The translations under genes and the position numbers were made by a program. Below are positions 39,433 to 50,278 of a DNA stretch of 64,000 nucleotides, piece after piece (position 1 is the first letter of the stretch; each line of letters begins with the position of its first letter). The notes under the pieces are model-generated. The model made no database searches. It saw only the letters and a list, made by a program, of their open reading frames with translations, and had not been told where the DNA came from. The DNA lies in assembly GCA_017165825.1 (NCBI GenBank), contig CM029367.1, forward strand, positions 11,656,144 through 11,720,143. Direction: 5' to 3'. This DNA is from Hepsetus odoe (lineage: Eukaryota; Chordata; Actinopteri; Characiformes; Hepsetidae).

Positions 39433-39663
39433 GCTGTAGTTTTTGAGAGGAAACGGTGAGAAAAACTGATATTGATGAATAATATAACGGCACTTAAATC
39501 AAATAACCTGTAAAAAATGTAAAGTAACAAATGAAGCTTGTTTGTTAGAGTTCAGTTTTTCTGCTGCTGCACCGACAGCCTGTTTGCTCCTCATTCTTCA
39601 CTAAAACTCACTCCCTCCAGCTGCACTGCAGACCAAGCCTTAATATTTTTCAGTCAAGTCAAG

Positions 39664-42600
39664 CCCAGGTGTTGTGTTGTATTGGTCTGTTGTGTGTTGT
39701 GTTGTGTTGTGTTGTGTTGATCTGTGTTGTTTTGTTTTGTGTTGGTCTGTTTTATGTTGTGTTGTGTTAATCTGTTTTGTGTTGTTTTGGTCTGTTTTGT
39801 GTTGTGTTTGTTTGTCTGATGTTGTGTTGTGTTGATCTGTTTTATGTTGTTTAGTGTTGTGTTGGTCTGGTTTGTTTTGTGTTGTGATGGTCTGTTTTAT
39901 GTTGCATTTTGTTGGTCTGTTTTGTGTTGTGTTGTGTTGTGTTGTGCTGTGTTGTGTTGTGCTGTAGTGTGTTGCACTGTTCTGTGTTGTATTGGTTGGT
40001 GCTGTGTTGTTTTGCGTTGTGCTGTGTTGTGTGGTGCTGTGTTTTATTGTGTTGTGCTGTGTTGTGTTTTGTTGTGTTGTGATGTGTTGTATTGTTTTTT
40101 GCTGTGTTGTGTTGTATTGTGCTGTGCTGTGTTGTGCTATGTTGTGTTACGCTGTGTTGTGTTGTACTGTGTTGTGCTGTGTTGTGTTGCATTGTGCTGT
40201 GCTATGTTGTGCTATGTTGTGTTACGCTGTGTTGTGTTGTATTGTGTTGTGCTGTGTTGTGTTGTATTGTGTTGTGCTGTGTTGTGTTGTATTGTGCTGT
40301 GCTATGTTGTGCTGTGTTGTGTTGTGTTACGCTGTGTTGTGCTGTGCCGTGTCGTGTTGTGTTGTGCTGTGCTGTGCTGTGCTGTGTTTTGCTGTGTTGT
40401 GTTGTGCTGTGTTTTGCTGTGCTGTGCTGTGTTGTGGTGTGCTGTGCCATGCTGTATTGTGGTGTGCTGTGCTGTGTTGTGCTGTGCTGTGCTGTGCTGT
40501 GCTGTGCTGTGTTGTGTTGTGGTGTGCTGTGTTGTGTTGCGCTCTGCTGTGCTGTGCTGTGCTGTGCTGTGCTGTGCTGTGCTGTGCTGTGTTGTGCTGT
40601 GCTGTGCTGTGCTTTGCTGTGCTGTGTTGTGTTGTGTTGTGCTGTGCTGTGTTATGCTGTGCTGTGCTGTTCTGTTGTGTTATGCTGTGCTGTGTTGTGT
40701 TGTGTTGTGCTGTTGTACTGTGTTGTATTGTGTTGTACTGTGTTGTGTTGTGCTGTGTTGTATTGTTTTGTACTGTGTTGTGCTGTGCTGTGTTGTGTTG
40801 TGCTGTGCTGTGCTGTGTTGTGTTGTCCTGTGTTGTGCTGTGCCGTGCTGTCCTGTGCTATTCTGTTGCGTTGTGTTGTGCCGTGCCATGCTTTGTTGTG
40901 TTATGCTGTGTTGTGTTGTGTTGTGCTGTGCTGTGTTGTGTTATGCTGTGTTGTGTTGGGTTGTGCTGTGCTGTGTTGTGTTGTGTTATGCTGTATTGTG
41001 TTGTGTTGTGTTGTACTGTGTTGTGTTGTGCTGTGCTGTGCTGTGTTGTGTAATGCTGTGTTTTGTTCTGCTGTGCTGTGCTGTGTTGGGTTGTGCTGTG
41101 TTGTGATGTGTTGTGTTATGCTGTGTTGTGCTGTGCTGTGCTGTGTTGTGTTATGCTGTGCTGTGTTGTGCTGTGTTGTGGTGTGCTGTGCAGTGCTGTG
41201 CTGTGTTGTGTTGTGCTGTGCTGTGCTGTGTTGTGCTGTGTTGTTGTGCTGTGCTGTGTTGTGTTGTGCTGTGTTGTGCTATGCCGTGCTGTGTTGTGTT
41301 ATGCTGTGTTGTGTTATGTTGTGTTGTGTCATGTTGTACTGTGTTTTGTTGTGTTTGTTGTGCTGTACTGTGCTGTGCTGTGCTGTGCTGTGTTGTTTTG
41401 TGTTGTGTTGTGTTGTGTTGTGTTGTGTTGTGTTGTGTTGTGTTATGCCGTGTTGGGTTGTGCTGTGTTGTGCTGTGTTGTGTTTTCTTGTGCTGTGTTG
41501 TGCTGTGTTGTGTTGTGTTGTGCTGTGCCGTGCTGTTTTGAGTTGTGCTGTGCTGTGTTGTGTTGTGCTGTGTTGTTGTGTTGTACTGTGCTGTGTTGTG
41601 TTATGCTGTGTTGTGTTGTGCTGTGTTGTTGTGTTGTGTTGTGCTGTGTTGTGTTGTGTTGTGCGGTTCTGTGTTGTGTTGTGCTGTGTTGTTGTGTTGT
41701 GCTGTGCTGTGTTGTGTTATGCTGTGCTGTGTTGTGTAGTGCTGTTCTGTGTTGTGTTGTGCTGTGTTGTTGTCTTGTGCTGTGCTGTGTTGTGTTATAC
41801 TGTGTTATGTTATGCTGTGTTGTATTGTGTTGTGCTGTGCTGTGCTGTGTCATGCTGTGTTGTGTTTTGTTGTGTTGTGTTGTGTTGTGTTGTGCTGTGT
41901 TGTGCTGTGCCGTGCCATGCTGTGTTGTGTTGTGTTGTGCTGTGCCGTGCTGTGTTGTGTTGTGCTGTGCTGTGTTATGCTGTGTTGTGTTGTGCTGTGT
42001 TGTGTTATGTTGTGTTACGTTGTGTTGTGTTGTGTTGTGCTGTGCTGTGCCGTGCTGTGTTGTGCTGTGTTGTGTTACGTTGTGTTGTGTTGTGCTGTGT
42101 TGTGTTGTGTTGCATTGTGCTGTGCTGTGTTGTGTTATGTTGTGTTGTGTTGTGTTGTGCTGTGTTGTGTTATGTTGTGTTGTGTTGTGCTGTGCTGTGC
42201 TGTGCTGTGCTGTGCTGTGCTGTGCTGTGTTGGGTTGTGCTGTGTTGTGATGTGTTGTGTTGTGTTATGCTGTGTTGTGCTGTGCTGTGTTGTGTTATGC
42301 TGTGTTGTGTTGTGCTGTGCTGTACTGTGTTGTGTTGTGTTGTGCTGTGCTGTGCTGTGCTGTGCTGTGCTGTGCTGTGTTGTGTTGTGCTGTGCAGTGC
42401 TGTGCTGTGTTGTGCTGTGCTGTGCTGTGCTGTGCTGTGTTGTGTTGTGCGGTTTTGTGCTGTGTTGTGTTGTGCTGTGCTGTGTTGTATTATGCTGTGT
42501 TGTATTGTGTTGTGCTGTGCTGTGCCGTGCCGTGTTGTGTTATGCTGTGTTGTGTTGTGTTGTGTTGTGTTGTGCCGTGCCGTGATGTGCCGTGCCGTAC

Positions 42601-44275
42601 CGTGCCGTGTTGTGTTGTGCTGTGCTGTGCTGTGCATTGCTGTGCTGTGCTGTGTTGTGCTGTGCTGTGTTGTGTTGTGCTGTGCTGTGCTGTGCTGTGC
42701 AGTGCTGTACTGTGTTGTGCTGTGCCGTGCCGTGTTGTGTTATGCTGTGTTGTGTTGTGTTGTGTTGTGTTGTGTTGTGCCGTGCCGTGCTGTGTTGTGT
42801 TATGCTGTGTTGTGTTGTGTTGTGCCGTGCCGTGCTGTGTTGTGTTATGCTGTGTTGTGTTGTGTTGTGCTATGTTGTGCCGTGCATTGCTGTGTTGTGT
42901 TGTGTTGTGCTATGCTGTGCCGTGCTGTGCTGTGCTGTGCTGTGTTGTGCTGTGCTGTGCTGTGTTGTGTTGTGCTGTGCTGTGTTGTGCTGTGTTGTTG
43001 TGCTGTGCTGTGTTGTGTTGTACTGTGTTGTGCTGTGCCGTGCTGTGTTGTGTTATGCTGTGTTGTGTTATGTTGTGTTGTGTCATGTTGTGTTGTGTTG
43101 GTTTGTGTCATGTTGTGTTGTGTTGTGTTGTGCTGTGTTGTGTTTTGCCGTGTTGGGTTGTGCTGTGTTGTGCTGTGTTGTGTTGTCTTGTGCTGTGTTA
43201 TGTTGTGTTGTGCTGTGCCGTGCCGTGCTGTGTTGTGTTGTGCTGTGCTGTGCTGTGTTGTGTTGTGTTGTATTGTGCTGTGTTGTGTTGTGCTGTGTTG
43301 TGTTGTATTTTGCTGTGCTGTGTTGTGTTGTGTTGTGTTGTGTTATGCTGTGTTGTGTTGTGTTGCATTGTGCTGTGCTGTGTTGTGGTGTGTTGTGTTG
43401 TGTTGGGTTGTGCTGTGTTGTGTTGTGTTGTATTGTGCTGTGTTGTGTTGTGTTGTGTTGCGCTGTGTTGTGTTGTGTTGTATTGTGCTGTGTTGTGTTG
43501 TGTTGTGTTATGTTGTGTTGTGTTTTGTTGTGCTGTGCTGTGTTGTGTTGTGTTGTGTTGTGTTGTGGTGTTGTATTGTGTTGTGTTGTGTTGTGGTTGT
43601 GTTGTGCTGTGTTGTGTTGTATTGTGGTGTGCTGTGTTGTCTTGTGTTAGTTGTGTTGTGCTGTGTTGTGGTTAGCCAGGTTGTGCTAGGTTGTCTTTAG
43701 GTTAGGTTAGGTTAGTTGTGTTAATAGTTAGTTGTGCCAGGTTGTGCTCGGGTGGCTGTGTTGTGTTATGCCGTGTTGGGTTGTGCTGTGTTGTGCTGTG
43801 TTGTGTTGTCTTGTGCTGTGTTTTGCTGTATTGTGTTTTGATGTGCGGTGCTGTGCTGTTTTGTGCTTTTTTGTTGTGCTATGTTGTAATGTGCGGTATT
43901 GTATTGTTATGTCTTGCGCTGTGCTGTGAGGTTTTGCATTGTGCTCTGTTTTCTGATGTATTGTATCATGTTGTGCTGTGTTGTGTTGTGCTGTGTTGTC
44001 TGTGTTGTGCTGTGTTGTCTTTGTTGTGTTGTCTTGTGCTGGTTTGTGCTATGTTGTTTTGTGGTGTAATGTATTTTCTTTAGTTTTGTATTGTGTGTGT
44101 TGGTGTGTTTTTAGTGTAATGCAGTGTAGTGTTGTGTCATCTTGTGTTGTGCTGTTGTAGTGTGTTGCCTTGTGTTTTATTGTGTTATGATGTGTTGGTC
44201 TGTGTTGTATTATGCAGTGTGTTGTGTTGTGTTGAGCTGTGCTGTGTTGTACTGTGTTGCATGGTGTGGTGTGGT
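39664..44275 (+). repeat. 4.6-kb pentamer satellite (TGTGT/TGTGC)n
   Basis: Nearly the whole interval is built of five-base units TGTGT and TGTGC (less often TATGC, CGTGC, TACTG, TTTGT). The left edge is mainly TTGTG with GGTCTGTTT variants and the right edge is degenerate, including a short (GTTAG)n near 43690-43715. The plus strand has almost no A, and G greatly exceeds C. Because 5 and 3 are coprime and no unit makes a stop, open frames of up to 1,202 codons (40092-43700) run through it, translating to CVVLCCAVLC-type sequence. They are artefacts. Larger internal duplications are present. Array length may be unreliable in assembly. Confidence 0.97.
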
Positions 44276-44680
44276 TTTGTGTAATCTTGGTGGGGACGGT
44301 GTGGTTCTGTTCTCATTGATCACATGGCTCCTGATCTAATGCAATTACAAACATCAATAAAGAGCTGCGAGGGGCATCATTGTGTGGTGACAGTGATAAA
44401 TGTGGCTTCTCTCTCCAGCAAAGCCAGGAGGCTGCACTCATCCTCTCCCAGCTTAATTATCAGTTGGAAAAAACCTTGGCCAAGGCTATCCTCTGATTTT
44501 GGGCTTTAGAACGCAGCCTGTTTAACTGGAGTCTCTGCGTTTCCACAGCTGCCCCATTAAAAGTGCTAATGTGAATAAAAAGCTGGTTTGAGACACTTTT
44601 TTCATAAAGTTAATCTATCAAGCATCGTTGAGCGAAGACTGTGATGCAGAACGTGCAGATTTAAATTTTTTCACATGGAT
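44276..44680. other. Unique spacer between two arrays
   Basis: Mixed-composition sequence with no gene recognised. It separates the pentamer and tetramer arrays. Confidence 0.5.
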
Positions 44681-46017
44681 GTGAGTGAGTGAATGAATGA
44701 GTGAGTGGGATGGTGGGAGGTTGAATGAGTGAGAGAGTGAGTGAGAGAGTGAGTGATCGAGCGAGTGAGTGTGTGAGTGAGTAGAGAGTGGAGTGAGCAC
44801 TGAGTGTGTGAGTGATTGGAGTGAGTAAGGAGTGAGTGGGTGAGTAAGAGAGTGAGTGAGAGGTTGAGTGAGTGAGTGAGCAAGTGGTTGAGTGGTTAAA
44901 TGAGAGAGTGAGTGAGCAAGTGAGTGAGTGAGAGAGTGAGCGCGAGAGAGAGTGAGTGTGTGAGTGAGTGGTTGAGTGAGTAGAGTGAGTGAGTGATTGA
45001 GTGTGTGAGTGATTGAGGAGGAGTGAGTTGAGTGTTTGAGTGAGTGAGAGAGTGAGTGAGCAAGCGAAAGAGAGAGAGTGAGTGAATGAAATGAGCGAAT
45101 GAGTGAGTGAGTGAGTGATTGAGTGAGTGATGTGAAAGTGAGTGAGTGATTGATGAGTAAGTGAGTGAGTGAGTGAGTGAGTAAGAGAGTGAGGAGTGGG
45201 CGTGGCAGGAGGAGTGGAGTGAGGAGCAGCAGAGTGAGTGAGGAGGAGTGAATGAGGAGTGAGTGAGTAAGTGGGTGAGTAAGAGAGTGAGTGAAGTGGT
45301 TGAGTGAGTGAGTGAGTGAGTGAGTGAGCGAGTGGTTGGAGTGAGAGAGTGAGTGAGCGAGCAAGTGAGTGAGTGAGAGGAGTGAGCGAGTGAGTGAGCG
45401 TGTGAGTGAGTGGTTGAGTGGAGTAGAGTGAGGAGTGTTGTGATTGGAGTGTGTGAGTGATTGAGGAGTTGAGTGAGCTGTATAGCGGTTGGAGGAGTGA
45501 GAGAGTGAGTGAGCGAGCAAGTGAGTGAGTGAGAGAGTGAGTGAGCGAGCGAGTTAGTGAGTGAGCGAGTGAGTGTGTGAGTTATATGAGTGAGTGAGTG
45601 ATTGAGTGAGTAAGTGAGTGAGTGGGTGAGTGAGTGGTTGAGTGGGTGAGTGACAGTGAGAAGAATAACTAAGTGAGGAGGAGTGAGTGAGTAAGTGAGT
45701 GAGTGAGTGGTTGGAGGAGTGAGTGAGTGAGTGGTTGAGTGAGTGAGTGAGGAGCATATGAGTGAGTGGTAGAGTGAGTGAGTGAGTGAGTGAGGTTGAG
45801 TGGAGTGTGAGTGGTTGAGTGTGAGTGAGTAAGTGAGTGAGTGAGTAAGTGAGTGAGTGGTTGAGTGAGTGGTTGAGTGAGCGAGTGAGTGAGTGAGCGA
45901 GGAATGAGGGAGTGAGTGAAGGAGTGAGTGAGTGAGGAGTGAGAGTGAGTGCTGAGGAGTGGAGTGAGGAGTGAGTGAGTGAGGAGGGGGAGTGAGTGAG
46001 TGAGTGATGAGGAGTGA
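44680..46017. repeat. 1.3-kb tetranucleotide array (GTGA)n
   Basis: GAGT/GTGA units with variants GTTG, GCGA and GGAG. Minus-strand frames of up to 430 codons (THSLTHSL-type) are artefacts of the repeat. The plus strand is strongly purine-rich and lacks C. Confidence 0.97.
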
Positions 46018-46438
46018 GCAGCGATGCAAAGAGGAGGAGGAGTACACTGGGTCTGGTGGGCTGCACTTTCTCGGCCACTGAATCACACAGCACTTCATTC
46101 CTCTCCATTTACAGAAGAGCATGTGTAAAACAAACAAGACTAAAAGGGAGTGCCAACAAAAAGAAGCTACAAGGAATAAAAAATGCAAACGTTGATTGCA
46201 GTTTGCTATAATATAAAGACGTAATGTGAACTAAGAGTACAATTCTAACATTATCACAAAATATCAAATATTAACAATGAACAACGAACAATAATAAAAT
46301 AATAATAGTTTTATTAATCATTTGTTTTATTACATTTGTTGAAAAATAAATGCTGTTGCATTTGAATAGTGGTTTACTAAAGTAATAATACCACAACAAT
46401 AATTTAATTATTATTGTCAGTATTGTTACTCTTTCATA
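46018..46438. other. Unique non-coding sequence
   Basis: AT-rich spacer with nothing recognised. Confidence 0.5.
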
Positions 46439-46443
46439 TAATG

Positions 46444-46483
<40 letters not shown>

Positions 46484-46620
46484 TAATAATAATAATAACA
46501 GAAAGGTTTGCACTAATACTACTATTTGTTGCTGTTGTTGATATTATTATTATTATTGCTATTATTATTTTTTTAATTATTATTATTTTATCATTATTAT
46601 TATTATTACTATTATCATTA
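46439..46620. repeat. (AAT)n and (ATT)n arrays
   Basis: An AAT run (46439-46498) and an ATT-rich run (46540-46610) about 40 bases apart, in inverted orientation. Confidence 0.9.
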
Positions 46621-46716
46621 TTTAACTGTAGTCATTGTATTAGTAATAATTATCGAAGTGATTGTATAATCAAAATATATAAATTTAGAAAAAGGATTTT
46701 AAGATATTCCTCAGTA

Positions 46717-46736
46717 CACACACACTCTCACACACT

Positions 46737-46781
<45 letters not shown>
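46717..46781. repeat. (CA)n(GA)n compound microsatellite
   Basis: CA with CT interruptions, then a perfect GA run. Confidence 0.95.
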
Positions 46782-46786
<5 letters not shown>

Positions 46787-47160
46787 TGTAACAGACAGGT
46801 GGTCCCAGCGCGACCCAGTATTTGAGTCATTTTCTTAAACTGTGTGTCCCGTTCAGAGTTGGAGCTAGAGGACGTGAGATGAGCTGCTCAAACCCAAGTC
46901 GGGTTTAAGCTGATCCGCGCTCAGTCTGCGCTCAGCGGCGCTGTGCTCCGCCTGAACACCTTCAGTCTGCGGCCGCAGCAGCTGCTCTTCCGAGTGTCCC
47001 GCCTTTGTGTTCCTGAGGACAGCGGAGATGTTCAGGACCGTCCACTCAGCGAAAGTGTGTTCAGAGAAAGAGCCCGGCAGGACACTGAGGGGGGACAGAA
47101 CTGGAGGAGACAAAGAACAGCGCCTGTTCCTGATTCACTTTTTACCTAAAGTCACTGCCA
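46782..47160. promoter_or_regulatory. CpG-enriched segment 3' of meis1
   Basis: CpGs cluster at 46800-47050, including GATCCGCGCTCAG, CAGCGGCGCTG and CTGCGGCCGCAGCAGC. No TATA box or coding exon is recognised. Short frames on both strands lack domains. It could be a promoter for an antisense or downstream non-coding transcript, or simply GC-rich spacer. Confidence 0.25.
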
Positions 47161-47366
47161 CGATTATTCCTTCCTCTCGATCCCATCAGAGCTACTAATT
47201 CAATCAAGTTCAATCAGCAGCCTGCGCTACTTTTTTGCCTTAAAATCCACTGACCCATTTATTCCCCAGTTAAAACCTGACCGAGTCCCCTAAAGGACAG
47301 TTTCTCACTTCCCCTAAAGATGGCAGTCAAACATGGGATTTATGCCGCCGTCTCCAGAACGGAGGG

Positions 47367-47735
47367 CCTCAGGAATCAGAGGAGCTCTGAGTGTGTGGAT
47401 ACAGATCAGCTCAGGAATCGGAGGAGCTCTGAGTGTGTGGATACAGATCAGCTCAGGAATCGGAGGAGCTCTGAGTGTGTGGACACAGATCAGCTCAGGA
47501 ATCGGAGGAGCTCTGAGTGTGTGGAGACAGATCAGCTCAGGAAACAGATGAGCTCTGAGTGTGTGGACACAGATCAGCTCAGGAATTGGAGCTCTGAGTG
47601 TGTGGACACAGATCAGCTCAGGAAACAGATGAGCTCTGAGTGTGTGGACAGATATCAGCTCAGGAAACAGATGAACAGATATCAGCTCAGGAATCGGAGC
47701 TCTGAGTGAGTGGATAGAGATCAGCTGGTTTCCCT
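47367..47735. repeat. 42-base minisatellite, about nine copies
   Basis: The unit begins GATCAGCTCAGGAATCGGAG and continues GAGCTCTGAGTGTGTGGATACA. The first four copies are almost identical; later ones carry GGAAACAGATGAG, a 3-base deletion and finally truncated units. As 42 is a multiple of 3, frames stay open on both strands (129 and 151 codons). These show no start context or known domain. Confidence 0.97.
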
Positions 47736-48502
47736 CTTTTTGAAAGACTTTCTGTTCGTTTGTGCACATTTCCTTGATTTTAATGACATTTTCCTTCAGC
47801 TGTAGCTCTTCCTGTGCTGTGAAAAGTTTGCTCCATAAAGCACTTTCAGTGGTCTTTACCCTGCTATTGAGTGTGGGCAGTAAGGCGTGAGGGGGAACTA
47901 ATCTTCCCTTTTAAATGTTTGTGGCAATTTTATCTAAATGATTTTAATGCTAAACAGGGGATAATTCCCCCTTTATCCGTCCACCCACCTCATCTAGACC
48001 CCTGTCCTTGCATAGGGTCTTGTGAGCAGAGCAACCAATCATTCGCAGAAGCTCTGTGTAGACGGTCGTACTGTTGTTTTAAATCTGTCTGTAGGACTGA
48101 GTTCTTCACTGATGTACTGTTAAAAACACTGCAAGACCAGTTTAACTCACCGTGTACTTTGTTGAAGCAGAGGTGAGAGGAGCAAGCCTACAGTCTTTAT
48201 CCAGCCACAGCTAAGAAGTCATAGAAAAAGTTTCTTCCCTTTTTAATAATAGAAATTATTATTATTATTTCTGTACAACTGTTCCTAGCCATTGATCATA
48301 GAGCCAATTATTTCTTGCAATGATGGGCAAACAAAACTAATTAATAAAGGTTTTTAACTTCGTTTACTATAAACAGGCTCGGGCCCAATGCTTTCAACTG
48401 TTTATAAACTTTTCTAAAAATTCAGTACAAGTGGAATAAAAATCATTTCATCACCCAGTCACACATCTGAAGAAAGTAAACACATTTGTCCAATACTCTT
48501 CG

Positions 48503-48550
48503 CACACACACACACACACACACTCTCTCTCTCACACACACACACACACA
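48503..48550. repeat. (CA)n(CT)n(CA)n microsatellite
   Basis: Two CA runs around a short CT run. Confidence 0.9.
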
Positions 48551-48706
48551 AATGTTTACACATAATCTCAAAGTTCAAACAAAGGATGGAAAAGTTTTAA
48601 ACCACTGTTCCACCAAATACATTCTATTTTTTTTTTTTTGTTGTTAGCTCATATTTACATTTTATGAGGCATATTATTCTTGAAAGGTTAGTATAATATA
48701 TTTAGG

Positions 48707-48741
48707 CACACACACACACACACACACACACACCCACACAA
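48707..48741. repeat. (CA)n microsatellite
   Basis: About 16 CA units with one CCA interruption. Confidence 0.9.
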
Positions 48742-48879
48742 ATTAAGATTAAACATGTTTTGGTGCATCGTCATTGCAGAATCAGGATTTGTATCTGACT
48801 CGAAGGACTTTTCTCAGCTGTCCTGATCTGTTTTTCGTAAGGCCATCCTTTCACAGTGGAAGAAAAAAGGTAAATAAAT

Positions 48880-49399
48880 GCTTCAACCAATTTTTGATTT
48901 ATTCACATATTTTTTTTTCTTTCGAAACGCAAGGTGATTTAGGGAGGAGGTCAAAAGTCTATGGAGATGGCACACACATAGTGTGGAAAGAAAAAAAGTT
49001 CACATCCTTTTTTAAAAAAATCTATTAGAAACAACATAATATGCAGAACAATACGATAGCATTTACAATACTTAATTCTCAGTTCTCATATGAGTCCAAA
49101 TGTAATTTTACAACAGTATACACATTCTCCTCCTCCCTCCCCCCTTTAGGAGTTGATATAGTAATAATTTCAATCTTTCTCTTTCTCTTGGTTTGACTCT
49201 TTGCAAAGGGCACATCCTTCGTAAGTGTCCCATGTGTGCAGATGCTGGCTTCTTTCTCAAACCCAGTACATGTTTAAGAATGCACTTCCGTTTCTGCAGC
49301 AAGTCAGCACGTTATATTTGCTGGGTGAGCACCAGAAACAAACCAATCGCAGTTCCCTGTCTTGAGCGCGGCCGTTTTTAGGATCCGTTTTGTAGCAAA
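48880..49399 (-). other. meis1: meis1 3' untranslated region (proximal end inferred)
   Basis: This is the sequence following the stop codon of the last meis1 exon on the minus strand. A canonical AATAAA lies at 48898-48903 (TTTATT on the plus strand), with T-rich sequence just beyond, giving a plausible cleavage near 48880. The end point is inferred, and longer 3'UTRs are possible. Confidence 0.45.
48898..48903 (-). terminator. Candidate meis1 polyadenylation signal AATAAA
   Basis: Exact AATAAA on the minus strand about 500 bases beyond the stop, followed by T-rich sequence. Confidence 0.4.
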
Positions 49400-49683
49400 C
49401 TATTGGGCGAGGATGTCCATGACTTGTCCGCCCATGGTGGGGTCTCCTTGGGGAAGCATGGGGGGGCTGGAGGCTGACATGGGCATGGCAGGGTGGGGTG
49501 GTCCTCCATGCATCAACATCGCTGAGTGCTGGGGGTGTCCAGGAATGTAGGAACGCATAGGAGGCCCAGGTCGAAGCTGGCCGGAGTGGTGGGGGAGCTG
49601 GGGGCCGCCGTAAAACGGTTGGCCCATGCTCATGGCCATCGGGCTGCTGTGAGACAGGTAGTCACCTGGCATGCCCTGCAGTC
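49400..49683 (-). CDS. meis1: meis1 last coding exon, long ('B') C-terminus
   Basis: Terminal exon of a Meis-family TALE homeobox transcription factor. The acceptor is TTCCCGCAG|GACTGCAGG. Joined in phase to the 54.2 kb exon (G+GA) it encodes GLQGMPGDYLSHSSPMAMSM, then runs rich in G, P, M and H (MRSYIPGHPQHSAML, MHGGPPHPAMPMSASS), and ends GGQVMDILAQ before a TAG. The SYIPGHP, GGPPHPxMPMSASSP and GDPTMxGQVMDI stretches fit MEIS1 better than MEIS2 from recall. It encodes 94 residues. In the family this C-terminus acts as a transcription activation region in the nucleus, on proteins that bind DNA with PBX and HOX partners. It is used when the 53.6 kb exon is skipped. The last residues ILAQ differ from the usual IHAQ. 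The meis1a versus meis1b paralogue is not resolved. Confidence 0.93.
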
Positions 49684-50278
49684 CTGCGGGAAGCACAGAG
49701 GAATCAGTTGGTGGATCTCAGTTTCAAAGGCTCAGATACGGCACTTTCAAAGTAATCAAATGGCAAAGCATAACTGCTTTTACATTTTTAACCATTTTAA
49801 TTTCTTATCCCCAGTAATAAAAAACATTTGGTTTCCTAAAGCCTATTTCATAAACGCCTAAACCTCTGACCAACTATGTTATGAAGCCTAGGATTACAAA
49901 AAGAGTGAGAGTAGAACTAGTACTAAAGCAGATGCTGGGGTTAGTTTTAGTGTTAGGAAAATATTAGCCCTTAAGATGTATTAGTTTCATTGTTTGCATG
50001 TGCAAATGTTTGTTTTTGGTTTCTTTTTTAACATAAAAGCACAAATGTAGTACCGATTGAAAATTTTGCATATGCACCCCGACAAAATTGTCAGAAAAAA
50101 TAGCTGTAACTAGGGATTAAAATGAATTTAATAAAAACTGACCAGCCAAATGAAATGTGACAAAATGCCCTTTTTTCTCTGCTTTCTCTGCACAGTTTCA
50201 TTTTACTGGGTTATCGTAAGAGTGGGTTGTAGCAAAAGCCGTCCTCAGTCACAAACAAAGGCAGTGGAATGAGAGGGT

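Larger units (their letters stand above)
47736..48879. other. Unique sequence between minisatellite and meis1 3'UTR
   Basis: No gene is recognised. It contains (CA)n at 48503-48550 and 48707-48741 and an AAT-rich tract near 48245-48270. The meis1 3'UTR may extend into it if a more distal poly(A) site is used. Confidence 0.4.

Noticed and set aside
40092..43700. A 1,202-codon plus-strand open frame, and other frames of 140-470 codons, translating to cysteine/valine/leucine repeats
   Set aside because: They are pure consequences of a five-base tandem repeat lacking stop codons. Several frames and the opposite strand are open at once, and there is no unique sequence.
43680..43716. Telomere-like (GTTAGG)-type repeat
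   Set aside because: The units are GTTAG/GGTTA five-mers (TTAGG), only a few copies, best explained as variants at the edge of the pentamer array rather than an interstitial vertebrate telomere repeat.
39664..44275. Immunoglobulin switch-region-like array (pentamer repeats, strand-asymmetric)
   Set aside because: The resemblance is only in unit length and skew. The units are TGTGY, not GAGCT/GGGGT, there is no immunoglobulin exon nearby, and fish lack classical switch regions.
44618..46188. Minus-strand frames of 300 and 430 codons rich in THSL
   Set aside because: Translation of the (GTGA)n array. No domain or start context.
47314..47769. 151-codon minus-strand and 129-codon plus-strand repeat proteins
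   Set aside because: The 42-base minisatellite keeps both strands open. No signal peptide, splice sites or homologue recognised.
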